Origin: Nemertoderma westbladi
Lineage: Eukaryota; Xenacoelomorpha; Nemertodermatida; Nemertodermatidae
DNA: 53,301 bases
Direction of reading: 5' to 3'
NCBI GenBank assembly: GCA_032718475.1
Contig: JAUCBJ010003237.1
Location: 1 to 53,301, forward strand
Below, in pieces: positions 32,166 through 44,711 of the stretch. Numbering within the stretch: position 1 is the stretch's first letter; each line of letters begins with the position of its first letter. The position numbers and the translations under genes were made by a program. Below the pieces are notes generated by a model. It was not told where the DNA came from. It worked only from the letters and a program-made list of their open reading frames with translations, and did not search any database.

Positions 32166-32592
32166 ACAGTACAGGCCACCAGAAAACGCAGATTTGTACA
32201 ATTGTGAACACATTTTATCAAATGTGTACCAGTGTAATGTAATGTTGTTGAACGGGACAATTGAACATAATTGAACATATTTGAATTGGCAACAACCAAA
32301 ATTTTTTCGACAAAGGATACATTTGAATACTTTTGAAACGCTTAGTAATCTGGAAACTCTCTGTAGTTTGCCGCGAACTGTCACTCACTGCAGCTGGAAA
32401 TGCGATAAGGATTTTGTTTACCTTTATAGTGTGCGGTTATAATAGTGTCTAGTAGGCCTATAGTTAGTGATGTTAAGGCATGTTCTGGCATATACCCATC
32501 CACTCCCATACACTCCCATGAATCTCCATGTGGTCTTGTATGTAGTTCTCTCTCTACCAATACAGCCCTTGTCCGCAATGTTACGCCCTGGG
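32166..32592. other. non-coding spacer
   Basis: No gene recognised. Overlapping short frames on both strands lack domains. Confidence 0.45.
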
Positions 32593-34850
32593 TGTTAAAG
32601 CTTTTGCCGCAAAAATGTGTCGTTTTTGTGCAATTCGCGAACTACTCTAAAAAGGCCAACATTGTTCTAAGGTGTTTGAGGAAGTATAAACTTATGCAAC
32701 TACGCGTCTGTCTTAATCCAGAACTAACATGATGAAATTTGCCAGCTGTTTCTTTATGCCTAGAGCTTGTGTTATATTTTGGCCAATCAGCGCGATTTTC
32801 ACTTTGCGAATTCTTTGTTTACATATGTATACCGTAATGTGACAAAAATCATTCAGTCTGACATTTCTGAATTTGCCCAAAGACTGCCAGATAATTATAA
32901 ACCACAGTATATTATCTCTGTTTGCACTCTCTCACTCTTGTACTCTCTTCATTCACTAAAATTCTGACAACATCTGACTGATGATAAAATGCCGCACACC
33001 GCGTAATTCATACCGTTTTATACTGTTATAATACTGTGTTTGTAACCTGTTTGATTAATGCGTATATTTGGAGAATACTTATGAATAACCATTAACCCTA
33101 TTAAACCCGGGGGGGGGGGTCAATATGACCCCTCCCGTGGTTTTTTTATTATAATTCTGAAACAAACGCAATTGGGAATCTGACATTTTATGAGGGTCCT
33201 GAATCCGATGGAATCAATAAAAACAGCACTGGACATCGCAAACTTGTACTTTTTGGTGATGGGTACGAAATTTGGTGCTAGCACCAAAATTTGCTAAATT
33301 ACGCCGAAAAATACAAGTAGCAATGATCTGGCATATTAGAAATGTATTCCATTAGAATCAGCGCCCTCGAAAACCTGAAAATGTGAATTTATAGCATCGT
33401 ATAAGTGAATTAAAAATTTTGTGTTCTAACTGAAAAGTGCTGGTTACTTGTTTTTTTCATTTTTTTCCTACGCAGAGAGGACTAAACATCCATTTATAGT
33501 AATCATATCATTTTTAAATATTTTCCAATGTATTTTGCACCCCAAAAAACCTGTATTGAAAAATAATTAGCCGAAAATGTAACTTTCAAATTTTGTGAAA
33601 ATTGTGCACTACTTGTAATTTTGGTGCTGCAATATAACCACCCCAGTACATTTTTTCGAAAATTTCTTTTTTCGGTCGGATCCAGACAAGTGATACCTAC
33701 GTACAAACAAAAAATCAGACGTTTTCGTAAATATTTGTAGATTTTAGAGGGGGGGGGGGGGGGGGGGTCAATATGACCCCCTCCCGGAATTTGTACAACA
33801 TTTTATAGCCCGGTACTAATAGGGTTAACTCCATTGGCTTTCTTGATTATTGAGGTGAGCAGAGGGGAACACTAGTAACAATTGCCTGGTTCAAATAATA
33901 GTGGTTTGTATGAGTTCATGCTGTTTCATAGCCTCCAACGTACGTGAGCTAAATTTCTCCTTATATGTGAGTAAAATTGGTGACAGCATTAGCGCGTAGC
34001 GTGTTTTAGAACTATTGTCAGTGACGTCAGTGTAGGAATGCGAGCGAATAATTATACATTCCTAAAGAATTAAACACTGTGCAGTCTCATGACCATCCGT
34101 TGTAATTAGTATAAGTCATAACTCTGTGTGGTATTTAAAGCGCAGCACCTGAAAGGAACTGCTGGTATTTCCCTGAAAATAAACATAGTTTTTGGAGATT
34201 ATATAGTAGAGATCAATAGAGTACTACAAACAAAGTAGCCTACCCCTCACCCTGGCCATAGAATTCAGTCTCCCACACATGGTGGGTCATACACCGCGCT
34301 AGACTGGCTTCTGCTATGGTCATATTTTGTATGGGTTGTCAGACATCATAAGACACGTAAATTAGCAGGTTAAACTGTTAAAGAAAACATCAAGAAAACA
34401 GCTAACATACCTATATCTATAATCCTCTAGCAATAATATACTTAATACCTATAACACTCAGGCTAAGAACATTAATAGATTTATTCTTTTTTAATGTCCT
34501 GGTAAGAACATTAATACATTTATTCTTTTATTGTTCTGTAGGACAATAAAACCTTACCATACCAGTAGTCGGGTGGTAACTGTAGGCCTAGCGGTACCGG
34601 CTGGTACCGTATAGCAGTATTAATTCGATTGTGATTATTATATACCGGTAGGTCTTAGTAGTTAATCAGGGACTGCAGCCCTGGTTTTTTATTGAGATTT
34701 TACTTATTTCTGTCAACTTTGTTTATCTGTAAGTATAGTATTGAGCAGAAGTTGTGTAACCCTGCTCAGATTGTAGAAGTAATTTGTAGGCTGAATTGTT
34801 CTCTGATTGTTGTTAGGTTTGAGGTAGAATCAAACTATCCTTTCCCAGGG
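32593..34850 (+). mobile_element. third BEL-family LTR and partial leader
   Basis: Starts TGTTAAAGCTTTTGCCGC, has the CCAAT box at 32783, and then matches 6440-6660 and 6740-6890 (CAGTCTCCC...GGTTAAACTG) and 6960-7220. A 729-bp TTAA-flanked insertion (33096-33824) splits it. It ends near 34850, where it meets the inverted 3' block. Confidence 0.75.
33092..33828. mobile_element. piggyBac-type MITE with TTAA target duplication
   Basis: TTAA at 33092-33095 and 33825-33828 flank a 729-bp element. Its ends are CCCTATTAAACCCGG and, in reverse complement, CCCTATTAGTACCGG. TTAA duplication with CCC-starting inverted ends is the piggyBac hallmark. Near each end a G run leads into GGGGTCAATATGACCCC (33116-33132 and 33764-33780), a 7-bp-arm palindrome with an ATA centre. 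The related LTR at 35941-36807 lacks the insertion (near 36290-36325), giving an empty-site comparison. No transposase is encoded. Confidence 0.85.
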
Positions 34851-34888
34851 CTCAATATACTAGAGATAATTATTGCAGGTACAGGATG

Positions 34889-36807
34889 ACTTTCACAATT
34901 GCGGCTCGCTACTGTAAACACACTTTAGTAGTAACATTCACCTATAAACACACAAATTCCACATTCGTGCCACAATTCGCACAATTTGGGGCCATTTGTC
35001 TGTTAATCAATTGCTTTCCAGATTGGTGTGTATCCTTAGATACTATACACTGTGCATTCTATTCAATGAGGCAAGCTTTCTATTGTTCTTTGACTGTATT
35101 TAATTCTAGCATTGTTGTTGCTAAGGTTACACATTATGCAAAGCTAGTGGTAGAATTAGGGTGTTTCTCATTCATACAGATCTGGGATGCTATTTAATAG
35201 TGACTCTAGGGTTATTATTATTCCCTTTATACATTATGTTTAGTAATTTTGTCAGCTATTTAAATGCACACTAGGAGATATTCTCTCACACTGTTGTAAT
35301 AGGGTGAATCTCCGCTCCCGTGATCTATTAATTGACTAATTTTAGGGAATTTTAAGAAATTCTCTTAAATTGACAATTTTATTTCATTCATGAGGGGACA
35401 CCTCGCTGATCCGCCACCTCGCTGAGACCCTCGTTGCCAGGCGGCAGGGGATGCGGGAACGTGGCCTTGCTTGCGTTCTCGGAGGCGGCTTCAGTTCGCG
35501 CTCCTCCGCTCCAACTCCCTGTGTTTGCGTGGGGGTCGGCGGTCCTGGAGGTGTCTCGGGTTCGGGGACGGAGCTGGTCTGCGTGGGTCTGACTTACCAG
35601 ATAATTATTGATTTGGTGGTGGCATTCTTGCTATTCCTTGGTGGTGCGATTTTTAATTGCTTTTAATTGTTTGTTCGTTACTTTAATATATTGTGTTATC
35701 CTGTACAATATCATGTTATCAATATTATAATACTGCAGATACTGTAGATTCATGAGGGACATGAATTTAAAATTTATTCCCGTAAATTTTATTATTTTAA
35801 ATTAGGATGGGCACCAGTTTATTCCAGAACATGTCTGGGGACGTTATCCACTGATTCTATAAATTTTGTCTTTTAAGTATTTCGGTGGGTGCCACGATAT
35901 ATTAATTGACTAGAATTTCAGTTGGTAAATAGGGGTGAAAATAATCTCCAAAAACTATGTTTACTTTCAGGGTAATATCAACAGTTTCTTTCAGATGCTG
36001 CTCTTTAAATCTCAGGAGTTATGACTTACAATAATTACAACCTTTTGTTTATAGAGCATCATGGTTTACATTATTTAGGAATGTAGTATTATTCACTCGC
36101 ACTCACTTCACTGACAATAAAACTGAAACACTCTAATTTGCCGACTGTTACTAATTTTGTTCATGTATAAGGAGAAATTTGGCTCACTTACGTTGGGGTT
36201 ATGAAATAGCATAAATATCATACAGATCACTGTAATTTGAGCCAATCAATTGTTACTAATGTTTCTCTTCTGCTTATGTCTTAATAATAAAGAAAGTTAG
36301 TTGGGATTATCAATTATTTGTACGTATTCTCCAAATATAAACAACAATGTTACCAAACAACAATGAATAACAGTACAAAACAGTATCAAAAACGTGGTGT
36401 CGGCAGTCAATCAGCAGTCAGGTGTTTGCCGCTTGATGGTATTAGGGCAGAAGTCAGAATCAATGATTTGGAAATGGGTGCAGAGATAATTTACTTTGAG
36501 CTCTATAACTCTCGCCACTGATGGTATTCGGGCAGAAGTCAGAACGAATGATTTTTTCTCAAGATCTCAAGAATCCGCAAAGTGAAAATTGTGCTGATTG
36601 GCCATTCAAATACTGTAGAACAGGAGCCACGGAACAAAGAAAATATTGACCAATGCCTGGCGATTTCATCACTAGAGCTCTTTACCAAAAATAATCGCTA
36701 CAGGGCGTAAGTCTTATGTGTTCTCAACTTCCTTGAGACATTGCTGGTTTTAGAGTAGTTCGCGTATTGCACAAAAAAGATACATTTTTGCCGCAAAAGC
36801 TTTTCCA
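34889..36807 (-). mobile_element. inverted BEL derivative: LTR joined to 3' block
   Basis: On the minus strand, 36807 to 35941 is an LTR copy (start TGGAAAAGCTTTTGCGGC, CCAAT box near 36601), followed directly by 35930 to 34889, the 3' non-coding block known from 13237-14085. Leader and ORFs are absent, so this is an internally deleted element. It lies head-to-head with the plus-strand copy at 32593-34850. A 347-bp insertion interrupts the 3' block. Confidence 0.75.
35386..35761. mobile_element. 347-bp GC-rich insertion with a 15-bp target duplication
   Basis: ATTCATGAGGGGACA at 35386-35400 and ATTCATGAGGGACA at 35748-35761 bracket 35401-35747. The homologous site in copy 1 (near 13545-13575) lacks the insert. 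The first 210 bp are strikingly GC-rich, the rest AT-rich. No known protein can be read. It is probably a 3' fragment of a non-LTR element or a SINE. Confidence 0.7.
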
Positions 36808-37924
36808 TAGAACCAACCTAGCTACTACTGTATGTATATACTTAGCTAGTAGCTACTAACTCTATGTACAGTATGCAGGGCCTACCTAACTGGATAACGT
36901 TCCCTAACATTGATGCTTTCTAAGAGATACCCGATAGCTAACCACGATCTGCCACCAGGAAGCAAGATTACATATTTGTGATGGATATTTAGAGAAAAAG
37001 CAGAAGATACTCGATTCTGACAATGCTCCCTATACGCCTGGCATCTAAAAGGACGCAAGGAAATAATAATTAATAAAAATTAGTTATCATATTAGTGAAA
37101 CAATGATTAGTACTAACGTATGTTGGATGATAACTGGGTAGTTTCAGGTCTTTAATATAAACATCAGCATTAACTTGAATCTCCAAGCACGACAACACGA
37201 ATAGCAGAACGAACAAATTCATATTTATAATTTTATTAAATATTTTATATTTTTTATTAAAATTTAACTTTTAGTTGAGAGGGGGAGGGGGGAGTAGGGA
37301 GTTGCTCAACACCATGGTGGTAAAAAATTTAGAATGTTTAGTGGGATTATTTTTTAAAATTCGCTGCAATATGATGGTGGAACACTGGAAATGAAAGTTA
37401 GAAAACTTAATATTAGAGCGGCATGGATAATAGATATATTGGGGTTAATAAACCTTAAACAAAAGTAACTAGAAAAGCGGGGGAAACTAATTAAATTGAC
37501 CCCTTACCACATTTTAAGGTTTTAGAATCCAGGGGATGGGGCTCCCAAAATCCCCCATCCTCTTTAAAATATCAAACTGCTTATAATTAGTACCCGGTAA
37601 GTAATAACAACTGAAGATGAAGAATACAGAAGAAACATCTTGTTGAAATTTAAGAAGACACTAAAAGGTTGCGACTCTACAATGAACGTACGTATTCTGA
37701 AGTCAATGTTATAGTAAATAAGGCTCTACTGTATATATTATAGGGAAAAATATTTTAAATTGTGTTGTTATTAAGCACATTTTAGTGAATATATATATTG
37801 TTCATGTAATAATAATAAATTTAAGATGTGGTGCGGGGTGATTAATCCTCCATCCTTGTTACTGTTGACAACACTGGAACTACTGATAATCAAAATGGCG
37901 GTATTGACCGTCTCATCTCACTGG
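36808..37924. other. intergenic DNA
   Basis: No gene or defined repeat. A short purine run (GAGAGGGGGAGGGGGGAG) is at 37276-37294. Confidence 0.5.
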
Positions 37925-39465
37925 TGTCCGCCGGAGAGCAGCAGCTTTCGTCTGCTGAGATGAATCCCATTCTCATAGGACCTCCGTCTCACTCAGCTAT
38001 CTCCCCATTCTCACTGGACCTTCATCTCGCACTGCTATCTCCCTATTCCTTCATCTCGCTCTGCTATTTCCCCATTCTCTATGGACCTTCATCTCGCTCT
38101 GCTATCAACCCATTCTCATCGGACCTTCGCTTCGCTCTGCTATCTCCCCATTCTCATTGGACCTTCATCTCGCTCTGCTATCTCCCCAATCTCCTCAGAC
38201 CTTCGTCTCGCTCTGCTATCTCACCATTCTCATCAGACCTTTGTCTCGCACTGCTATTTCCCCATTCCTTCGTCTCACTCTGTTATCTCCCCATTCTCAC
38301 CGGAACTTTGTCTTGCTCTGCTATCTCCCCTTTCTCATTGGAGCTTCGTCTCACTCTGATATCTCCCCATTCCTTTGCCTCACTCTGCTATCTCCACATT
38401 CCTTCCTCTTGCTCTGCTATCTCCCCATTCTCATCAGAGATTCGTCTCACACTGCTATCTCCCCATTCCTTTGCCTCACTCTGCTATCTCGACATTCCTT
38501 CCTCTCAGTCTGTTATCTCCCCATTATCATCGGACCTTCGTCTTGCTCTGCTATATCCCCATTCCTTTGCCTCGCTCTGCTATCTCCACATTCCTTCCTC
38601 TCGCTCTGCTATCTCCCCATTCTCATCAGACTTTTTCCTCGCACTGCTATCTCCCCATTCCTTCATCTCAGTCTGTCATCTCCCCATTCTCATTGGACCT
38701 TCATCTCGCTCTGTTATCTCCCCATTCTCATCAGACTTTTTCCTCGCACTGCTATCTGCCCATTCCTTCATCTCAGTCTGTCATCTCCCCATTCTCATAG
38801 GACCTTCCTCTCGCTCTGTTATCTCCCCATTCTCATCGGACCTTCATCTCGCTCTGCTATCTCCCCATTCTCATTGGACCTTCGTCTCGCTCTGCTATCT
38901 CCCCATTACTTTGCCTCGCTCTGCTATCTCCACATTCCTTCCTCTCGCTCTGCTATCTCCCCATTCTCATCAGACTTTTTCCTCGCACTGCTATCTCCCC
39001 ATTCCTTCATCTCAGTCTGTCATCTCCCCATTGTCATTGGACCTTCCTCTCGCTCTGTTATCTCCCCATTCTCATCGGACCTTCATCTCGCTCTGCTATC
39101 TCCCCATTCTCATTGGACCTTCGTCTCGCTCTGCTATCTCCCCATTACTTTGCCTCGCTCTGCTATCTCCACATTCCTTCCTCTCGCTCTGCTATCTCCC
39201 CATTCTCATTGGACCTTTGTCTCATTCTGCTATATCCCCAATCTCATCAGACTTTCGCCTCGCACTGCTATCTCCCCATTCCTTCATCTCAGTCTGTTAT
39301 CTCCCCATTCTCATCGGACCTTCGTCTCGCTCTGCTATCTCCCCATTCCCATCGGACCTTCCTCTCGCTCTGTTATCTCCCCATTATCATCGTACCTTCG
39401 TCTCGCTCTGCTATCTCCCCATTCTCATTTGATCTTCGTCTCGCTCTGCTATCTCCCCATGTAAT
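37925..39465. repeat. 1.5-kb pyrimidine-rich minisatellite
   Basis: Two unit types alternate irregularly: a 38-bp unit (CTCCCCATTCTCATYGGACC, then TTCRTCTCGCTCTGCTATCT) and a 29-bp unit lacking the ATCGGACCTT part. Both lengths leave remainder 2 on division by 3, so the reading register rotates from unit to unit. The plus strand almost lacks stop words, which produces frames of 502, 435 and other codons side by side. Those are treated as artefacts of composition, not genes. Confidence 0.93.
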
Positions 39466-40954
39466 TAAGTTTGTGTCCGTTTTAGTGGACGTTTTTTTCC
39501 TTTTTGTTTTTAACCTTCTTTTACTTATAATTTGGTGCTTATTTTTAGGTCCGAATATCGAAACCTCTCTACTGTAGTATTCACTCCGTTGTTGTTGTTG
39601 TTGTTGTTGGTGTTGTTAATTTCCAGATAGGTATTGCTATTAGGGATTTTAGAGCATGGGACTTGGAACCTCTAGGTACCGTGTTCAATCCCCCATTCCT
39701 GTGAATATTTTTTGGTTGTAAGATTTGTAGTAAGTCATTCAAGGAGACAGTTCATACGTTAGTAGACGCGGAACTTTGCGCGATTTCGCGCTTGTTTAAA
39801 CATACCCATGGTGGTAATAAAATCTCTCAATTCATAATAATAAATTGCAGATGATAAATAATATGTACTGTATCTAGAATTAGCACAAAAATAATTATCG
39901 GTATTTATAGAAAGTAGGAACAGTTTAGTACGTAAGTACTTATATAAAGTTAATAAAGTAATGTAATTATTATGAGATGTGATTTTCTAGAGTGTTATTA
40001 AACGGAACCAAAATAGCTGATGAACCTTTACAAATCTTTTTAAATTAATTGTACAGTAGAATCAGTTGATAGGCAACAATGTGACTTTCAGAATTCAGTT
40101 TAGCCATGAAGAGCATAATTCTTGCTAATTAACCAGAGTAGCATGGCTGATGATGATGATACAACTGTTAAATTATTATACAGTCCTGTAATGAAATCAT
40201 CTCAATGTCATTAGTTATGTTGAATCCTAGGCCGACTGTCTTTAAAGATGGGAAGAAGAAAATTAAATAAAGGGGGTGGGGGGGTGGGGGGGTGGGGGGG
40301 GGGGGGGAAGAATGACTCCGAGAAAAAGGGGGAAAAAAACAGTAGGCCTACTAGAGTATAAAAACATATACAGTATATTTATATAACAACAACAAAATAT
40401 ATACTTACATAAAAACTAAATAATGCGATTCCTAGCTTTTAAGTGATAACATCAACGACCAGTGACGCTAACTGGTAGCCAGAAAAGTCTGAAACTTTGC
40501 CAAAAGGGAGGAGGGGGGGGGGGGGGGTAGCCTGGCAGGGTTAAATAAATAGATCGGTTGTAGGATATACAGTAGTTGTTAACTATTGACATACTGTTGA
40601 CTATTTGATATGAATAAAATATGAATTACCATTATGAGCTCACCCCCGTGATAGCCTGTAGTGGTATGGTAGTGGACACTCACAATTTAACCAAGTACTG
40701 TAGTATTCCAATTTACTTAATGAACTACTGTAACTAGAGACGGGCCTAGCGCCTAGCGGCCCGTGAAGCAAGTCGTAGGAGACAGTACGAGTCAAGTAAA
40801 AGCTTTTTGTTCTGTCTGATAATAAATTAGTGTGAGGGTAGTCCCGGTGGTGTACGAGAAATTTTCTAGACAATTTCAAACTTGAATTATTCTGTTGTAA
40901 TCATCTAATGAATTATAATAGCTGTTGTGGTGATAGAAGATAGAGAGCGGTTCC
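39466..40954. other. intergenic DNA with G runs and a tRNA-like patch
   Basis: (GTT)n at 39591-39617. 39637-39700 has a tRNA-like look (GATTTTAGAGCATGGGACTT then GTGTTCAATCCCCC), perhaps a degenerate SINE. G-rich runs lie at 40270-40308 and 40508-40527. No gene recognised. Confidence 0.45.
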
Positions 40955-41070
40955 TGTCAATGTGTACAACGAGTCAAAGGGAACAAAACGAGTCAACGGG
41001 TACAACATGAAAGGGTATAACGAGACAAAGGGTACAAACCAGTCGGTCAAAGGGTACAAACTTGTGGTGT
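40955..41070. repeat. short degenerate CGAGTCAAAGGGTACAA repeat
   Basis: About six diverged copies of a 16-20 bp unit. Confidence 0.7.
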
Positions 41071-42002
41071 GTTTGGTTCATTATTTTGGTTAGGGTTAGT
41101 TGGTCAGGCCTCAACCATAATTAAAAATGTACAAAAATGTAACCTTAACCCGAAGTCATAATCTAAGAAATTTATCGGAATTTCTGACATTATTGCCGGA
41201 AATTGGAGAAGGTTTTAAGATACATATAAGAAATAGTATTAACAACACAGTTACAATGCTAATTCCTACTGAATATACGCCCATAATGCAAGCAGCCACG
41301 GAAAAATAATACTACATACAGTATAGGCCTAATACAGTATATTGTGCATTGCATTACCATTATTAGTGGGAAGCCCTATTGTATTTGTATACGCTCTCTG
41401 GGATACCCCAGGCGTCGAGGTAAACATCCAATAGAATCAACTCGTGTTTCTATGTGTCTCCCTGTCTGTGTGAACTGTCGAGTTAAATAAATACATGTTC
41501 TGGAATGAATATTTACGACATTGGCTCCCGCTCCCGTTGACTACTAAGGGCCCTCCTATTTTGTTTCACTGACATTTAATATTGTACAGTTACAATATGT
41601 TAGAATTGATTGGATGGAACCGCTCCCTGCCCACACGAGGGGGAGGGGGGGGGGGGGGGGGGCTTCCCCAATCCCCAGCCCATAGCCGACTACTCCAGTT
41701 GCCAGACAACCAATAGAATCAACTCAAGTTCACTTTACTATTGTATGTTTGTACGTGTTTCTGCCACTACGAATGATTCACGTTAAATAAATATTTGTTC
41801 TGGAAAGAATATTTATTCATAAATAAAATTAATATTTCTCTAATTACTACTGTTTGTTTAGTGTTTATGTTGAAAGGGAGTGGAAGAAACTAGTAACAGA
41901 AGGCAATAAATCGGTGACGATATTGAGTCGATGAGAGTATCCCAAATACCGTTGGTAATAACATATTTCGTGCGCTCAACAAAAGGGGATTTCAACACAT
42001 AA
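41071..42002. other. non-coding DNA with paired GTTAAATAAATA-TGTTCTGGAA words
   Basis: 41483-41520 and 41781-41815 share GTTAAATAAATAYWTGTTCTGGAA and resemble the polyadenylation-signal region of the BEL 3' block. They are also preceded by similar CCAATAGAATCAACTC words (41429, 41710), so this is a pair of diverged repeat copies. A G run of about 22 lies at 41641-41662. 41075-41200 is related to 44320-44430. Confidence 0.5.
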
Positions 42003-42373
42003 GGCCCGTGCTCCACTGGTAGTCTTATGTCATAAGTCAAAATAAAATATGGAACACATTGGTTTCAATGGAAGCGTCTCCACTGGCATATTATAAGTCA
42101 TTAGTCGTTTTTACGACCCATGAGTCGAAAGTGATTATGTCCCATGTTCCCATGTTCCATTTTTGACATACCCTGTGATTGGTTAATTTGGGTAACAGCA
42201 AGCCATTAAATGTTCAAGTGTTCCATTAAGTGTGAGACGCATCTTATATTGTTTTAATAAATGACTTATGACTTACCAGTAATGCAAGGTAAAGCTATAC
42301 TTTTGACATAGGGACTCAGACAAAATCCTGAAAACGTCTTGCTATGACATGTGTTGCCAGTGGAGCACGGGCC
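42003..42373. mobile_element. 371-bp non-autonomous TIR element
   Basis: Perfect 17-bp terminal inverted repeats GGCCCGTGCTCCACTGG at 42003-42019 and 42357-42373, with weaker complementarity inward (ATGTCATA). Internal sequence has repeated ATAAGTC/GACTTAT words and no frame of note. Flanks are TAA and AAA, so no clear target duplication can be assigned and the superfamily stays open. Confidence 0.8.
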
Positions 42374-42869
42374 AAAATCACCTATATACATACAGCAGCT
42401 ATGTATCTTAGACATACAGTATAGTACAGTGTTAAAAGCTTGGCTAGAAGTGGTTAAAAGTGTTAAAAAATTTACCAATTCATTCAGCTGGTCTGCCATT
42501 GGCCATAATAACATCGCACTCAGTAATTCTGATACAGATAGTGGCGCAGGCACATTGACCGCAAGTGAAAATAATAGTGATCCTCATCGCAAATTGACCG
42601 CGACGTCCGCAAGTTTAATAATGACGTATTATTGTTTTGGTTTGAAAACACCGCCACTGTAACCTGCTGTTTTCCCTTCATGTTTTTAATTTAATTAAAT
42701 TATTTTTTCAAACCCACTAAAATTTATTTTGTGTTTGCGGTCATTTTGCCATATTGACTCCCTGATACAGTAGATATTCACTCAGGATTATTCAGTGAGT
42801 AGAACTATCACTGTACCAGCTGACGTACTCACAGTAGGCCACTTGCCTTCATGTCTACGAAAGTAAGCG
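42374..42869. other. non-coding DNA with a foldback-family fragment
   Basis: 42630-42690 (TATTGTTTTGGTTTGAAAAC, then CCACTGTAACCTGCTG) resembles the foldback arm in inverse orientation. No gene recognised. Confidence 0.45.
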
Positions 42870-43140
42870 AGCTTAGCATACAGGTACCACTAACTCAATC
42901 GGTGTGTCTGTTGCTCTGTTGTGGGGCGAGCCACGAAGTGAGTGAGCCTTAGCGTAGGGGTACCATTAATCAACCTGTCGTTCTGTCGCTTTTTTTGCAG
43001 TGTTCAATTTTAAACGTTAATAACTCGGCCAATCTTCGATGAAATCTATCCAAACTTGGTACACATGTTGTTTGGCAAAAGTTTAGAAATTTTCCAAGTT
43101 GAATTTCCGTGTGGCCTTCGAGAAGCTAAGATAATAGCAG
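42870..43140. repeat. dispersed repeat, left inverted partner around PPIL3
   Basis: AACTCGGCCAATCTTCGATG, then CCAAACTTGGTACACATGTT and a GGGGCGAGCCACGAAGTGAG word. The same words occur in reverse complement at 46850-47045. Confidence 0.7.
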
Positions 43141-44711
43141 TTAATTAGTTAATTAAGGTAAAAACACCATATTCGCCTATTATATTAAAGGAAATTAATT
43201 ATTTTACAGTATAAGATTTAAATAATTATACTTAAAAATTATACAGATGTAATCCACATACCCCATTCTATTATAGTTTTTAATTAGTTCAAGTGATTTG
43301 CTTTAATAAATGTGTCTTTAATTGATCTAAACGTAATTAAAGCGGCACAATTATTGAGTACAAATTTAATCCTGCCCATTATTGGTCCACATAGTCTCTG
43401 CGGGGGTGTAGAGCTGCTAGCTGGCTGGGAGATGTTGGTAGAGCCTTTACCAGAGGGGAATTGCACTGTAATAGGCAGCCAGTAGTATTGCTATAGCAAC
43501 CCAGACATAACTCCAACCACACTGCCTGTATTTCAATTCCTATTGACTCTATACTATATGTTGTATTACTTACTATCTCAGGTGACAGAAGATATAATGA
43601 CTGTTGTAGGCTTATATCTGAAATAGTTTATTCCACAATGTATTTGTCTGGTTATTTTTTAATTAAATTTTTGCAAAGTAGTAAAATTAATGTTCTTAAA
43701 AATAATATTATTCTTTTATATGTAACCAAGGAAATTAGCTACAATTTTTCGCTGCAGTTTTAAGAGTGTACATTGATTTAATATTATTTCAATACCCATA
43801 TTACTACATCGGCATACGATGCGTTGGCGTTGTATCACACATCTCCACATAGATGTATCAGCAGTTACTCGCAGTTTCGAAACTTCGCATAGTTATAACT
43901 GTATAAAGATCGTCAGTCTTGGTTTAGGGAAAATATTTTAATGCAAAAAAGGACGAGCGACAAGCGCAACGAGGCATATAATGAAGACGAGTACTGCGTA
44001 CGTGTAGACTATATTCCTATTAACCATACATGGCTTCGCCTATTGAAGGCATCGGTAGTTATAAAGTGGGGGGGGGGGGGGGGGGGGGGGCAGATTAAAA
44101 GGGGTGAACACGTACTGTCCCCCTTTCTTTGATTGATTGGTGGTGTGGGTCAATTTCTCAAAACCTGATTTTGTGATACAGTCGCTCAATTTTAATCTGT
44201 ATCTGATAACTGAGCCTCGTCCTGCGCGATGGCCCCACGAACGTGTTTAGTGTTTACCTACGGTCTTTGGGGAGATAGAGGGTGCAATGGTACATACTAA
44301 AAGGTAGGTTTGTTTTTATGGTTAGGGTTAGTTAGTCATGCTACAACCATAATTAAGCTGTAATGTAACACTAACACTAAGTGGGGATGCTCTATTCTAA
44401 GGAATTTAGCGGAATTTCTTTGGATATTATTGTCCTCTAGGCCCGAGGGGCCGTTAATTAAACAATGTCCGAAATCCCGCTAAATTTCTGAGATTATAAC
44501 TAAAGGTTGGCTTTAGCTTTACATGACAGTATTAATTAGGGTTGAGGCCGCCACTACTGTCAGATTGAGACTGTCAGACTGTCACTACCACTACACACTA
44601 GCGAGTTTCACAGTCAATTTCAGTTTCACAGTTTCATTCAGTGCAAATAATAGTGTTGTAGGCCTAGCTGAGTAGGGCCTCCTGGCGTACCGGTGATGAT
44701 ATGATTCAGTC
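43141..44711. other. region upstream of PPIL3
   Basis: No further gene. A G run of about 23 is at 44068-44090. 44318-44560 can fold on itself (CTAAGGAATTTAGCGGAATT against GAAATCCCGCTAAATTTCTG), a likely hairpin MITE about 150 bp from the PPIL3 start. No TATA box stands out at the expected place. Confidence 0.5.

Noticed and set aside
37924-39577. Frames of 502, 435, 154 and 141 codons on the plus strand
   Set aside because: They lie wholly in a minisatellite, overlap in different registers and consist of rotating LSPHSH/SLCYLPI repeats; explained by the absence of stop words.
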